Below the pieces are notes generated by a model that was given only the letters and a program-made list of their open reading frames with translations, was not told the DNA's origin and did no database searches. The position numbers were made by a program, and so were the translations under genes. Shown here piece after piece: positions 1-11,558 of a DNA stretch of 64,000 bases. Every line of letters starts with the position of its first letter. Position 1 is the stretch's first letter. The DNA comes from Macrocystis pyrifera. Taxonomy: Eukaryota > Sar > Phaeophyceae > Laminariales > Laminariaceae. The stretch lies in NCBI GenBank assembly GCA_031763025.1, contig JASSKH010000045.1:1531501-1595500 (forward strand), given 5' to 3'.

Positions 1-1
1 C

Positions 2-217
2 TATAGCAGCAGCAGCAGAACAGGAACGGCAGCAGCGATGGCGATTCCACCTCGCAACAGCAGCAGCAGCAGCAGCAATCACTGGGGATTCGACGTCGCC
101 GGCGAAAATCATCAACCCGGACTTGTGTACCGAGACCACGCTTGCGGCTTGCGGCGGCGCGCGGCCGTCGTGGACTTTGCTTCCTTTGACGCAAACAAGA
201 ACGACCAAAAGCTATAA
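2..217 (+). CDS. 3' terminal exon of an unidentified gene (partial)
   Basis: The frame starting at base 2 is open from the left edge to a TAA at 215-217. It begins with serine runs encoded by AGC repeats, then an Ala/Met/Pro/Arg stretch, then a less repetitive tail containing NHWGFDVAGENHQPGL and ending FDANKNDQKL. The non-repetitive tail uses varied codons and looks protein-like, unlike the AT-rich sequence that follows. The start and any upstream exons lie outside the window. No family is recognised. The alternative is a chance open frame through a CAG/AGC microsatellite. Confidence 0.35.
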   Translation, partial: YSSSSRTGTAAAMAIPPRNSSSSSSNHWGFDVAGENHQPGLVYRDHACGLRRRAAVVDFASFDANKNDQKL

Positions 218-2979
218 TACCTGGTCCCACCAGTTTCCAAAATCAGAAGCCGTAATATTAATATGGTCCTTGTTTCTCATGCAGCATGTACATATTTCTA
301 GAACTCAAAACTAGGAAAAAAACAATAATCGCCATAAATCACGGCTCAAGTTTTTTCCCACATAGTGGTTGTGTTGGCAACACTTATATCCGTGTTTTTT
401 ACCCGTCGACATCCAGCAAACCAGTGTCCGTTCCAATTCTCCATTCCTAGAGAGATGAAGCTCTCTGTGGTCACAAAACTTGGAAACAGATATACTACAT
501 TATTATTCGGTAATAAGCAGAGCACACCATACCATGTAGTGCCATATGTCATCGTACTGGATACGCCAGGCTTAGGGTTGTTGTTTTTGTTTTCTTCACA
601 TTGAACCGTTCTTTATACCCGTCGACATCCAGCACAACCATACGATCGTAGGTTTAATTGGCATTCGTATTCGTCGCTTATTTTTTGTTTTTTTATGCGC
701 AGGTATGTCGCAGCTATATCTTGCATGTTACAATCAATAGCAGCGTCGATACCACCTTTGGCTACAGCAGTACGGTAGGCCACGGTATTATACCGTCAGA
801 TACAATACGATACACCATGGGATGATGTGCTAGGCTTAGTCTGGTCTGGTGTCCATAGATGAGTTCAAATCAAGCACTGGTATCAATACGTAGAACTATA
901 TTCTATTAATAGATTCTGATTGGTGTCTTCGGGTCAGGGTTTTGGGTACTCTGATTGGCGTACGGTTAAGGTTAGATTGGTTCTGCTCGTCTTGTATGCA
1001 GCCGATTGTGTCAAACCATTTTCTCTAATAGTAGTGACCAGCAAACCTCGCAGCAGTAGGACTACACAACCCACTTCGTTCGATACTTGATACCAGGTAT
1101 GTCCTGTATGGTATGGCGGTACGTGAAGGCCATAAATGAAATATTTCGTGGTTTCGTCTGCCTTCGTCTGTTTTTCAACGAACGCGGTCAACACAAGTAT
1201 CGTTCACAGGGCTATTAATAGGCATTCAATTTCATATTCTGTTTCACTTTTTCTGCGGGTATAACATATACAACATACAACTGCTCACACGTATCATACG
1301 ATCCACACCTCACACAGCGCACGGTCAGTATGGAGTCGACCATGGACGTATCCCATGCTTGACGCTCGTATCGACTCCGGCACGAGGCTGGAGGCTTATC
1401 TCTGTTCTGTGCTTTGTGCGATGTGTGGCTGTCTGTGTTTGCAGAACACGGCAACAACAACATGTTCGTTTAGTTTGTAGGCGAGTAGTAAATGTACTAT
1501 GTATAGTGTGGGCTTATTTGAACATGGCGATAGTGTACGAGTATATGATCAGGGGACCCCTCGCCTGGTGTACATGGCCTTTATTTTATGCCTCTTGCTC
1601 GAATTTGCTTGTCAATAGAGTACCGCTGCAACTCTTTCACCCTACACGGTATTGCTCGGTATTTGACAAAAACAAAAACTCATTTCGTTGTTTTACAAGA
1701 GCGGCGGCAAGGGGAGGGGGGGGGGGGGGGGGGAACCGTAAGATTCAGCTGTCGATGAATGCAGACACGAAGCTAAACGTCGGGTGGCAAGTTATCGAGC
1801 CGCCCTTGAATTATACCAGTATCAATACGATCAGCTTTTTGTTTGTTTCTTAGAGAGTTGTTCAATGGGGGGGAGGGCGACAGCGGCAAGTTGGTGATAC
1901 GAGCACGTATTAGCACAGACAGGTGCTACCTTTTCGGGCTTGTCTGGTACGTTGCTACCCTGTCCTTCATCTCCTTCCTGCTTTCCCAAACCGCGGCCTC
2001 CCGACGACCATCCCCCCCCCCTCCCCTCCTATTCCCTGGAATGCCACTCACAACCGGGTATTTTCAAACCAAAAGGTAGAGCACGAATCAAAAGGCATGT
2101 TGCGTGTAAGACATTACGTACGTTGTGGTGTACCAGTATATAGCTGCATAGTAACCGATATAACGGCAGGAGTTGTTTCCCCCGTATCGCCCCATATAAG
2201 GCGTTGTGCTTTGTAGCGGTATCTTAAGGAACGATATAATGGCACGATAAGGCACAGCAAGAGCAAAAGAAAAAAATGCGAAACACAGAACGTAGGTTTT
2301 TCTTGCCTGTAGCCTAATTTGTAGATCGACGATAGTGTTGGATCATATTTTTTTTGTGAATCGTAATCATTGTGGATTTCCGATTTTGTCATTTTGCCTC
2401 GAAGTCCAAATCATGATGCCTTTTTTCCGTATTTTTTTTGTTTTGTTCGTTTTCCGAGGGATTGTTAAGAATCCGTTCATGAATTGGAAGGGAGGGGCTT
2501 TTGACTTTTAGCTTGCCACCCGAGTGAGGGCCTGGCGTGGCCAGGAAGACAGGCGAACAAGCCCAAACTCCAAGTACAGCAGTAGAATCAAGCATAATCA
2601 CCCACCATCCACCACAACAATCAAGCAACAAATTTAGAACACACAACATTCTGACACCGAGCTCTTGCGTTATTTTGTGTATTGGTTTGTTCTTTCAGAA
2701 CTGCGGTGCCAGCGTTTTAGGGGACAAAATAGTTGAATTCAGTGGTGGAATGTTTTGTTTGTGTTTTGCTCAAAGGGATATAAATGCGCGTGTGCCTGAA
2801 AAGGTGGAAGGCACGTGAAAAAAAAAACGAATTCCGTGTCCGTTTTCTTCGCAAAAGGTCAGTCAGGTGTTCTTGTGTCTTCTGTTCGTCGAGTGTATGT
2901 ATACTATTACGCTGTTTGGGCACATTTTCCGGACAACTCGCAGAATATCTGCTCGTACAAGTATTCGATGTTGGTTTGC
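218..2979. other. No gene recognised; AT-rich intergenic DNA
   Basis: I see no convincing exon here. The longest open frame (1359-1853, +, 164 codons) crosses a long G run at about 1715-1733 and has no protein-like composition. Short palindromes such as CTATTAATAG (near 905 and 1214) and TACCAGGTA (near 1092) recur. A C-rich stretch lies at 2010-2030. Confidence 0.5.
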
Positions 2980-3060
2980 ACCAATCTGACCCGAAATATA
3001 GGGACCGTTAGCTTAAAATTATTCGACACAAAACGTCCTTATATTTGGGGTCAGAGTGGT
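2980..3060. mobile_element. Small inverted-repeat element, CTGACC family
   Basis: An element of about 81 bp with imperfect terminal inverted repeats. The left end reads accaatctgacccgaaatat and the right end is its near reverse complement, ending gggtcagagtggt. Related copies lie at 15132, 41450, 44499, 51569 and 60857. It has no coding capacity and is probably a short non-autonomous DNA transposon. Confidence 0.6.
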
Positions 3061-3456
3061 AAAAAAAACACGGCGTAATTATGACAGCATAGCATTGTTT
3101 CAGACCGATCGACAACGGCAGGCAACTTTGACTTGCTTTACGATAACATCATAACATGATAACATCAACGATCCCCGGGTGACGGCCATACACCTCGCTC
3201 GCAGATCGACCATTGTCGCGTGGCGAACGAAGTATATTCCATGTACTGCTACTGTCTTGTATGGTATAGGGATATACTACGTATACCGGTAGCTAAAATG
3301 AAATGATGCGGGGAATGGAAATTGGGAACGGCTGGCAGAGAAGCGTGTGAGGGATACTACTGATACACGGAAAGATATTCGGTTTATGTAGGAACGGCAT
3401 CTACTACGCTATACGTAATTGTCGGAAGGCAAGCATAATAATAATGGTGTCAATAG

Positions 3457-3569
3457 TATCACGAGGGACCATAGTAAATAGGACCTGCGTTATACACAAA
3501 AACCTGTCTATTTTTATATTTGTACTAACAATATTTCGTCCTATTTACTATGTATGGTTCCCGGTAATA
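3457..3569. mobile_element. MITE, TTACGGGGG family (TA target), divergent copy
   Basis: About 110 bp with long terminal inverted repeats (element ends tcacgagggaccatagtaaa and ccggtaa), bounded on both sides by TA. The centre is AT-rich. Twelve copies of this family are listed in the window. The uniform TA borders suggest a Tc1/mariner-type target duplication. No transposase is encoded. Confidence 0.7.
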
Positions 3570-3659
3570 CTGCAGTGTACCCCTTTAAGTCAATAGTTGA
3601 GAGGTGTAACCCCTTTGTGTTGTCTCGTATTTACAATATTGTCATTTTTTTCTTTTTTT

Positions 3660-3979
3660 ATCATCACTTTTCTTTCCAGCCTAACCGTAGGAGGTTTTGT
3701 CCTCAGCGATCTTCTGGACAAGCCGTGGTCACAGGTTTGTATCGTCCCTTCCACCCCCCCGGCACTTGCCTTCATTTTTTTTTGTCGCGCATATATAGGG
3801 TTCGGCATTCCCACTGCTCGTCGATTTTATCGAATGCAGCTAACTCACGCTCTCGCGCTTTCCGCTAATAATTTTGTTATGCAAGAAAAAGTCCCTACGA
3901 GCATGCACTCGGTGAGACTCGAACCCACGAAATTGATCTTGACAGGCACACGGACCACCTACCAAACCACCGTGGACGC
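3660..3979 (-). mobile_element. tRNA-derived SINE, copy 1
   Basis: Same about 315 bp element as at 5424, 5766, 6955, 7310, 7649, 11243, 18037 and 49658. On the minus strand it opens with a tRNA-like head of about 75 bp: an A-box-like tggtttggtaggtgg and a B-box-like gggttcgagtctcac. A unique body follows, ending near the (A)n or (AT)n tail. This copy has drifted, for example ccaccgtggacgc where others have ccaccggggacgc. SINE is inferred from the A/B boxes and the tail. Confidence 0.75.
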
Positions 3980-4506
3980 ACATTACAGCAGTACGAGTAC
4001 CGATCCTTCTTCCTTTTTTTCGTCTCATTTTTTTCTTTGGCCCTTCTTTTTCTCTCTTCCTACATAAGAAGGCCTAACGCATACACTGGGTCGGGTGGCA
4101 GTCTCTTACCCCCCCCGTCTCCACTGCGGCTCTCTCCTTCATGAACACTTTAGTCGCGAGAAGACTTCAGCTCTTTCTTCCCTCGTCGACATATTATTAT
4201 ATGTAGCGTCTGATTGCTTTGCGCCTATTAATACCCACGGTTTGCGCTCGCAGCAGCTGCTTCAAGATTCCTTTCAATTTCCGACATTTTGCGAATGAGA
4301 TAAATACACACCTAAATACATTTGGTAGCAATCCTGTCATGTGTGCCTCCGAACGAGAAAAAACATGAGAAAACATGAGCGTGAAATGAGACTAAAACGG
4401 TTGACACAAGACCAGGTTCCTTCCTGAAGCAGTTACGTTAGCAGTTGCATACCAGGTACGGCATTCTCCTATAATAGAAGGGGCGTACTACAATCTCAAT
4501 GTGTAC

Positions 4507-4615
4507 TATTACGGGGGGCCATCGTAAATAGGACCTACGGTACACACAAAAACCTATATATTTCCCTATTTTTACTAACAAAATTTGGTCCCATTTACTA
4601 TAGTCCCCCGTAATA
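4507..4615. mobile_element. MITE, TTACGGGGG family
   Basis: Terminal inverted repeats (ttacggggggccat at left, tagtcccccgtaa at right) flanked by TA on each side. The internal AT-rich segment matches the other family members closely. Confidence 0.75.
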
Positions 4616-5423
4616 CCAGGTACTTGTTTATACCGGATGTCTATCGTTCTTGAGCTGTGTTTTGCCTCCTACTGGTATCTCCCTTTTTTTTGTTCACCCG
4701 AGTTAGAAGTGTTATTCCACTTCGGAGTTTGTTGGAGCGTGTCCGCGAACTACAGACAGTAGTAGATATAACACCAACAATGTCTGTCGTCTGTCGTAGT
4801 TTCTGTGCTACCTCAGAGCTTGTTTACGTTATATCTCGCTCCGGGATGACCTATCAGCTCGGACAATGGGTGTGCTGGGTGGTCGACGGGTGTCGACGGG
4901 TAGAAAGAACGCACATCTGTGACGCGCACCAGTCGGGACGCATGCCTCACTCAACGCCGTCGGCGAAATAACTAATTCGAGAGTGGTTATAACTTCAAAC
5001 TAGAGTTAGATTGAGTGGAACACACCCTTTGTCGAATAATAAATCTAGCCTGGGCCAGCATCCCTTTGTCGAATAATAAATCTAGCCTGGGCCAGCATCC
5101 CGATTTCTGGTTTGAAGGGCGGTACTACTGCTCTGCTGTACAATGAGAGTTTCTGTGGGTTATATATTGAAAGTGTAAATGAGCTACTGATGATCAATTT
5201 AATATGTTTTGATTGATCAATGGTGAAGCTCATGCTGCACATTGTCGAATGGCAACCCTAACATCATAAAACTAATTGATCCCCCTCGCGGGACAATTAG
5301 CCTCTAAGTTGCCGGAAAAAATCGGGACGATCGCCTGCGATATTTCCGTTTCAACGCTCACTAGAGTTGGGTCAAGAGGGTTCACCGCCCATGTGTCTTA
5401 CCATATGATATTTTCATCATCAT
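4616..5423. other. No gene recognised; contains a 37-bp tandem duplication
   Basis: No convincing exon was found. At about 5029-5102 a 37-bp segment (beginning ctttgtcgaataataaatct) occurs twice head to tail with no differences that I can see, so the duplication is recent. Confidence 0.6.
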
Positions 5424-5730
5424 CATCACTTTTACTTTCCAGCCCACTCGTAGGAGGTTTTACCCTCGACGATCTTCTGGACAAGCCGTGGTCACAGGTG
5501 TGGTCCCCTCTCCCCCCCGGTACTTGCCTTTATTTTTTGTCGCGCATAGGGTTCAGCATTCCCACTGCTCGTCGATTTTCATCGAATATAGCTAACTCAC
5601 GCTCTCGCGCTTTCCGCTTATCATTTTTTTATGCAAGAAAAAGTCCCTACGAGCATGCACTCGGTGAGATTTGAACCCACGAAATTGATCTTGATAGGCA
5701 CGCGGACCACCTACCAAGCCACCGGGGACG

Positions 5731-5731
<1 letters not shown>
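5424..5731 (-). mobile_element. tRNA-derived SINE, copy 2
   Basis: Full-length minus-strand copy. The tRNA-like head ends at 5731 (accggggacgc on the + strand) and the body ends at catcacttttac at 5424. It is separated from the next copy only by a T run of about 33 bases (5733-5765). In the element's orientation that run is a poly(A) tail, so two SINEs lie head to tail. Confidence 0.8.
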
Positions 5732-5765
<34 letters not shown>

Positions 5766-6070
5766 CATCACTTTTACTTTCCAGCCCACTCGTAGGAGGT
5801 TTTTACCCTCGACGATCTTCTGGACAAGCCGTGGTCACAGGTGTCGTCCCTTCTCCCCCCCGGTACGTGCCTTTATTTTTTATCGCGCATAGGGTTCAGC
5901 ATTCCCACTGCTCGTCGATTTGCATCGAATGTACAGCTAACTCACGCTCTCGCGCTTTCCGCTAATCAATTTTATGCAAGAAAAAGTCCCTATGAGCATG
6001 CACTCGGTGAGACTCGAACTCACGAAATTGATCTTGACAGCCTCGCGGACCACCTGCCAAGCTACCGGGG
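5766..6070 (-). mobile_element. tRNA-derived SINE, copy 3
   Basis: Follows copy 2 in the same orientation. The poly(A) tail, read as T on the + strand, joins the two. The tRNA-like head ends in gctaccgggg, slightly truncated compared with copy 2. Confidence 0.8.
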
Positions 6071-6954
6071 TGGAAGCTACTAAAACTACAAACGGCAGTA
6101 GTACTGCTGCTGTGTTGTGTTCATTATTGTAGAAAAATTTCATGTTATGTACGATGATCCATCGCCCCGATGCCATAGTTAGGGCCCGTACTAACGGTAA
6201 ACTTTTTTTTTATGATGCTCCGCCAATATTTTTTTTCGTTTTGATTTGATTTGCATCTGATCGGTCGACAAGTAAATCACCAAGCAGGCGTGTTGACTTT
6301 TGATTCAAACCAAACGATACAGGATAAGAAACGAATTCGAGAAGAAGTCTTTTGGGACGTGTGTTTCGAAGTCTTTTAATTCGAGAGAGCGCGAATGCCG
6401 TTGATGGTACTAACAGTTAATAGATGACGTTGCTGTAGCTGCTGTACATAAGAGCACATGGAGGTTGGATGATGGATGAGATTATGCCATGCATGCCAAC
6501 ACTTTATTGATTTTAACAGATACAAAACGCACAACATACATGCTTAACTTTGTCGAACTGATTTCCAACGTACATGTCGACTTGATTTTCATCATATATC
6601 AACAATTAACCCCTTTGCCCATGTAGCGACCAAAACAATCACGAAGTGAGTTATATCAACCATCTGCAGGCTGCGAGCAGCACAAGTCCGGGCGGGATCA
6701 TGCATCATTCAGGCAGGATCATGTTTTTGCCCGTGCCCGTGTCGTACGGCTCCTTGCCCCTTCACTCGGACACCGATTTGTACCATCTCCCAACCACGCA
6801 GTGGTGGTGGATATAATATAGAGTGATCTAATCCTCCGTTTTCTTTGCCAGTTTTCCCTCTCACTTTTCGGGGAAGGTGGCTTTGAGGGAGGGTACTTTG
6901 TAGCTTTTTACCGCTTTAACTTGTTACTCGATGAAACGGATGTGACCAACACTT
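6071..6954. other. No gene recognised
   Basis: AT-rich unique sequence. Both strands have frequent stops. I see no splice-bordered exon candidate, repeat or structured element. Confidence 0.5.
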
Positions 6955-7274
6955 GCCGGCGTCCCCGGTGACTTGGTAGGTGGTCCGCGTGCTTGTCAAG
7001 ATCAATTTCGTGGGTTCAAGTCCCACCGAGTGCATGCTCATAGGGACTTTTTCTTGCATAAAAAAATTGATAAGCGGAAAGCGCGAAAGCGTGAGTTGGC
7101 TACATTCGATGAAAATCGACGAGCAGTGGGAATGCTGAACCCTATGCACGACAAAAAATAAAGGCACGTACCGGGGGGGGGAGAAGGGACGACACCTGTG
7201 ACCACGGCTTGTCCAGAAGATCGTCGAGGGTAAAACCTCCTACGAGTGGGCTGGGAAGTAAAAGTGATGGATAA

Positions 7275-7308
<34 letters not shown>
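6955..7308 (+). mobile_element. tRNA-derived SINE, copy 4 with (AT)n tail
   Basis: Plus-strand copy starting gccggcgtccccggtgactt. It shows the A-box-like and B-box-like motifs, the aagtccc/actttttcttgcat segment and a C/G-rich segment. It ends gtaaaagtgatgg followed by an (AT)n tail to 7308. It is the first of three copies in a row in the same orientation. Confidence 0.85.
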
Positions 7309-7309
<1 letters not shown>

Positions 7310-7310
<1 letters not shown>

Positions 7311-7643
7311 CCGGCGTCCCCGGTGGCTTGGTAGGTGGTCCGCGAGCCTATCAAGGTCAATTTAGTGAGTTCGAGTCTCACCGAGTGCATGCTCATAGGG
7401 ACTTTTTCTTGCATAAAGTTGATAAGCGGAAAGCTCGAGAGCGTGAGTTAGCTGTACATTCGATGAAAATCGACGAGCAGTGGGAATGCTGAACCCTATG
7501 CGCGATAAAAAATAAAGGCACGTACCGGGGGGAGAAGGGACGACACCTGTGACCACGGCTTGTCCAGAAGATCGTCGAGGGTAAAACCTCCTACGAGTGG
7601 GCTGGGAAGTAAAAGTGAAAAAAAAAAAAAAAAAAAAAAAAAA
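7310..7643 (+). mobile_element. tRNA-derived SINE, copy 5 with poly(A) tail
   Basis: Begins directly after the (AT)n tail of copy 4. It is highly similar to copies 4 and 6 and ends in about 26 A. The box-B region reads gagttcgagtctcac. Confidence 0.85.
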
Positions 7644-7648
7644 TATTA

Positions 7649-7969
7649 GCCGGCGTCCCCGGTGGCTTGGTAGGTGGTCCGCGAGCCTATCAAGATCAAT
7701 TTAGTGAGTTCGAGTCTCACCGAGTGCATGCTCATAGGGACTTTTTCTTGCATAAAATTGATTATCAGCGGAAAGCGCGAGAGCGTGAGTTAGCTTTACA
7801 TTCGATGAAAATCGACGAGCAGTGGGAATGCTGAACCCTATGCGCGATAAAAAATAAAGGCACGTACCGGGGGGGAGAAGGGACGATACCTGTGACCACG
7901 GCTTGTCCAGAAGATCGTTGAGGGTAAAACCTCCTGCGAGTGGGCTGGAAAGTAAAAGTGATGATGAAA
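7649..7969 (+). mobile_element. tRNA-derived SINE, copy 6
   Basis: Third member of the tandem set, separated from the poly(A) tail of copy 5 by only the bases tatta. It ends gtaaaagtgatgatgaaat. Confidence 0.85.
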
Positions 7970-8064
7970 TAGGACCGATACACGATCAACAACCACATCC
8001 TACAGCTGTACCATTTTACATAACCCCAAGCAGATTCCCAACAATATGTACAGCAGCATTAATA

Positions 8065-8093
8065 TTAGTAGTACGTACAGATGAAGGCTCTAC

Positions 8094-8137
<44 letters not shown>

Positions 8138-8733
8138 GGCTGTCGGAACCTTGCTGTATATCGCTTCGCTGTTCGCTCAATCAACGCATCAAATCGACGC
8201 AAAACGACGATCACATTGCACGAACAACGACCCAGAGAGATATTAATAACCCTTTTAGTACCGCAGTCCCATTTTGGCGACAAATCACTTGGAATTAGAG
8301 TGGTTTGTCCCCAAATCGGGACTGCGATACTAAAAGGGTTAATCCGGAGCATGACGTGCTGGTCCAGCCCAACTAATACGGGAAGATATTTGTGGGCTTC
8401 ATGAGCAAATTTTTTGCGAGTCTTTGGGTCGAAAATACGTATTTTACCCGGCGGGGCAGTCGAAAACACCGGTAGACTCCTCAGGATGTCGCCCCCCACG
8501 GTTTGCTTACAGCATGCTGAGGTAATTTTCGATTTCTCTGGGGTCGTACTTTGACTACGTACTGCTGTGTAGATATTCCATGTTTCCAGTTCCTGGGATG
8601 ATGCTTTTTCAAGGGCACAAGCCAAAATCAGGTGCGAGTACAATTGCTCCATTTGAGCCAGAAAAATGTTTCGCACTGAAACCGAGAGTGAAACGCACAC
8701 GCCACGAGCGGTGTTCTTCCTTGACCATGACAA
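8065..8733 (-). CDS. Unidentified open frame, possible exon, interrupted by a fold-back element
   Basis: A 222-codon minus-strand frame, long for this stop-rich window. The part at about 8343-8700 looks coding. It contains AQMEQLYSHLILACALEKAS and, further on, GKIRIFDPKTRKKF and EAHKYLPVLVGLDQHVM, with mixed hydrophobic and charged composition. A plausible acceptor (ctctcggtttcag) precedes RNIFLAQ and a GTACGT donor follows NIYTA. The last third (8246-8342) is the TTAA fold-back element, which happens to stay open, followed by a CAG-encoded Gln run. The true gene may therefore end or splice before 8342, or this may be a gene damaged by the insertion. No family is recognised. Confidence 0.35.
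8096..8138. repeat. (CTG)n microsatellite
   Basis: About 14 CTG units. On the minus strand they read as a glutamine run at the end of the 8065-8733 open frame. Confidence 0.9.
8246..8342. mobile_element. Fold-back element, CCCTTTTAGTAC family (TTAA-type)
   Basis: A nearly perfect long palindrome of about 97 bp. The left arm is aacccttttagtaccgcagt and the right arm is gggactgcgatactaaaagg followed by gttaa. Related copies lie at 9923, 10023, 10306 and 43569, with worn copies at 15773 and 54588. TTAA at the edge of several copies suggests a piggyBac-type non-autonomous element (inference). Confidence 0.7.
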
Positions 8734-9922
8734 ATCGCAAACGTTATTTTTTTGCGGCTGAGCAATTGAGCGTGTGGCCTCGAAAATCTCTGAATTGTTT
8801 TGCTAACGTAGGTACCACCGGCTCCGCTTGGAGGGTCACCAGGTTTCGTCTGTTTCGTTATGGCCGCCAAGATAATTTACTTATTCTGGCGCCCTCACCC
8901 CCCCCCCCCCCCCCCCCGTTGCCAGCTTTGAAGCCTCTCGACCATCCTCGCGGAATCGCTGCTCGGCACAAAACTATTTATTGTCCCGTACCAACCCGAG
9001 CCAGCCAATCTCGACCCGGGAACGGCCAGGCAAACTGTTGTCTGTTCGTGGTGCTGTAATATGACTCCTGCAGATTGCGTAATCATAGCAAAAGATGAAA
9101 CATGTCGTACACCCCAAAGAAGGAAAAGTGAATCAGCGTACGTATGTACCAGGTATGCCTAAATACGTAGTTGCAGAGTTTATAGAGGGCGTATTAATAG
9201 TTTATACATACGTACTTATAAGAATTGCAACCGAGGGACTGGAGACCGCAATAATACGTTGAGGAAAAACGGCAGTGTACGTATGGCCTCTCTGACTGGC
9301 TGAAAATCAGGCAAAAAGAGTCGAAAGCTACGTACTTGTATTAATAGTAGCAGACAAAGTATGTACGTATAATATTAAAAGAACAGTAATAGACAAATCC
9401 AGGTGTAACTGCCCAGCTTCAAGCCTACAACAGGCACCATGCATGTGAGGCTGGCGAAGGGCAGGCAGGGCTCCTGGGCTGTGTTTTTTTCCTTGTTTTT
9501 AGTGTGTACCTATTAATACCTATTTTCGGCTAAAAGTTAAAAACGTTTTTTTTTTATCAAAAATCAGCTCGGAGATGTTTGTCTCAGTTCTGACGAATGA
9601 AGCCCTTCGATGAAAACTGAGTGGTGGTTGCACCAAAAATCAAACTGGGGCACTGAGACCCTATGAAAACGCAGAAGTGCTCTTATCAATATTAATGGAA
9701 AGCACCTGGAATTCTACACGGTGGATCTGTAGGAATGTATCGGTGTTTTTTAGTATCCAGCCGAGTAAAACGGGTATATTGGGGCCAGATTCCCAATAGT
9801 TGACAAGCAGCAGCGGTAATTCGGTAATGCAGTAAGTATTGAGATTTGTTTCCGATCCTTGCTTCACTTTACCAACGCGTCGTGCATATCATCTATCATA
9901 TGCTCTTGTTGTTGTTCTCACA
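8734..9922. other. No gene recognised
   Basis: Contains a C run at about 8899-8917 and many short TA-rich palindromes (TATTAATA near 9195, 9350 and 9510). No frame with convincing splice borders was found. Confidence 0.45.
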
Positions 9923-10026
9923 TTAGCCCTCTTAACCAGTGTTGCAGCAGTCAAGTTTTGGGGACGAATCACTTGGAATTTGACTGGTTTGTCCCCAAAT
10001 CGGGACTGCGGTACTAAATAGGTTAA
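9923..10026. mobile_element. Fold-back element, CCCTTTTAGTAC family
   Basis: Palindromic arms ttttggggacgaatcactt / gtttgtccccaaatcggga. The right border is ggttaaca (TTAA at 10023-10026), which also begins the next copy, so two elements share one TTAA. Confidence 0.65.
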
Positions 10027-10132
10027 CACTGCTGCTGCTGCAGTCCTGTTTTGGGGACAAATTACTCACAATTTGATTATTAATATTAATAGTTTGTCCT
10101 CAAAACGGGACTGCTGTCGAAAAAAGAGTTAA
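10023..10132. mobile_element. Fold-back element, CCCTTTTAGTAC family
   Basis: Arms gcagtcctgttttggggaca / tgtcctcaaaacgggactgc around a centre containing attaatattaatag. TTAA stands at both borders (10023 and 10129). Confidence 0.65.
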
Positions 10133-10305
10133 CACATGTCCAATATATTGAATCCGTGATTACAGGACACAGGCTCCCAAAAAGTGGAGCGGAACAATGC
10201 CTCAGGGAAAAAAATATACGGTAAAAAACAAGAAAACAAAAAATATGCATCAACCGGCAGCCACCAGCACACCTATGAATACATGAGTAGTACCTGTGAT
10301 AGGTA

Positions 10306-10406
10306 TTATCTCCCTTAGTACTGCAGTCCCGTTTTGGAGACAAACCACTCATATTTCACGTGGTTGGTTTGTCCCCAAAACGAGACTGCAGTATTAAAAA
10401 GGTTAA
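10306..10406. mobile_element. Fold-back element, CCCTTTTAGTAC family
   Basis: Arms cccttagtactgcagtcccg / cgagactgcagtattaaaaa, with the right border TTAA at 10403-10406. It is the third copy within 500 bp. Confidence 0.65.
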
Positions 10407-11242
10407 TTACTGCTGTAATAGTGTCTACGTACCTCGGAGCATAGTGTTAACAGTGTGGGAAGTCGAAGGAGAATTGAGCGACAAGCACATTTCCAAAAAA
10501 AACTGAACAAGAAAAAAAGGAATCGATCTCGTACGAGTACGATTTCGATGTTTGATCGTACATTTGAAACTTTTTTGTCCAGTGTTCGCGTATATAAAAA
10601 ACACGCGGGTGCCAAAGGATGGAGACCAAAACGTTTTCGATATTCGATAATTCGATACGATGCGGTACGATATCCAACAGTACTACGTATTGGTACAGGG
10701 TATAGGTGTATATCTACAAGCAAATACTACAGCAGCGGGCGCCCTGTGTTCAGAAGCGTCAATTGGGTGTCCAGGGTCATCGTCTTCTTTTCTTCCGACC
10801 TCGATCTGACTCTATTGTATAGGATTTAGACTGGGTCCCACTTGTTGAGCTGTGTTTCTCAACCCAATTTTCTTGTTGTTCATTGCTTCGCTTTATCAGT
10901 GCACCAAATGTATCAACCAGCACAGACGAACAGGCAACAAGCAGACAGATCGTTCGCTTCGGAAGCGATAATGTATAATGTAATATTTTGTTTCAACATT
11001 AGACCCTATATGAGGACCACTAAAAATCTACACACTCCGTGCGTACGTAAATCGCGCGATCGAAGAATCACTACTACTGCTACTTGCACAGCAGTATCGC
11101 ACCAAGCTTGCGAACTTGACTCTTGGGGAAAAATATTGTTTCAATGGTTTTTTTCATATATATATTAGGTACCTGTGACCTGTGATATATGCGGAAAAAT
11201 AACGCTGGGATTTGTTTCCGATCATTTTTACTTCATTTTTTT
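10407..11242. other. No gene recognised
   Basis: Open frames on both strands overlap near 10403-10829 but none has a protein-like composition or clear splice borders. I see no repeat structure. Confidence 0.45.
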
Positions 11243-11558
11243 TATCATCACTTTTACTTTGCAGCCCACTCGTAGGAGGTTTTACCCTCGACGATCTTCT
11301 GGACAAGCCGTGGTCACAGGTGTCGTCCCTTCTCCCCCCCGGTACGTGCCTATATTTTTTATCGCGCATAGGGTTCAGCATTCCCACTGCTCGTTGATTT
11401 TCATCGAATGTACAGCTAACTCACGCTCTCGCGCTTTCCGCTAATAATCACTTTTATGCAAGAAAAAGTCCCTATGAGCATGCACTCGGTGAGACTCGAA
11501 CTCACGAAATTGATCTTGATAGGCTCGCGGACCACCTACCAAGCCACCGGGGACGCCG
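11243..11558 (-). mobile_element. tRNA-derived SINE, copy 7
   Basis: Full-length minus-strand copy. The tRNA-like head ends at gccaccggggacgccgg on the + strand and the B-box complement is gagactcgaactcac. Very close in sequence to copies 3 and 9. Confidence 0.85.
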
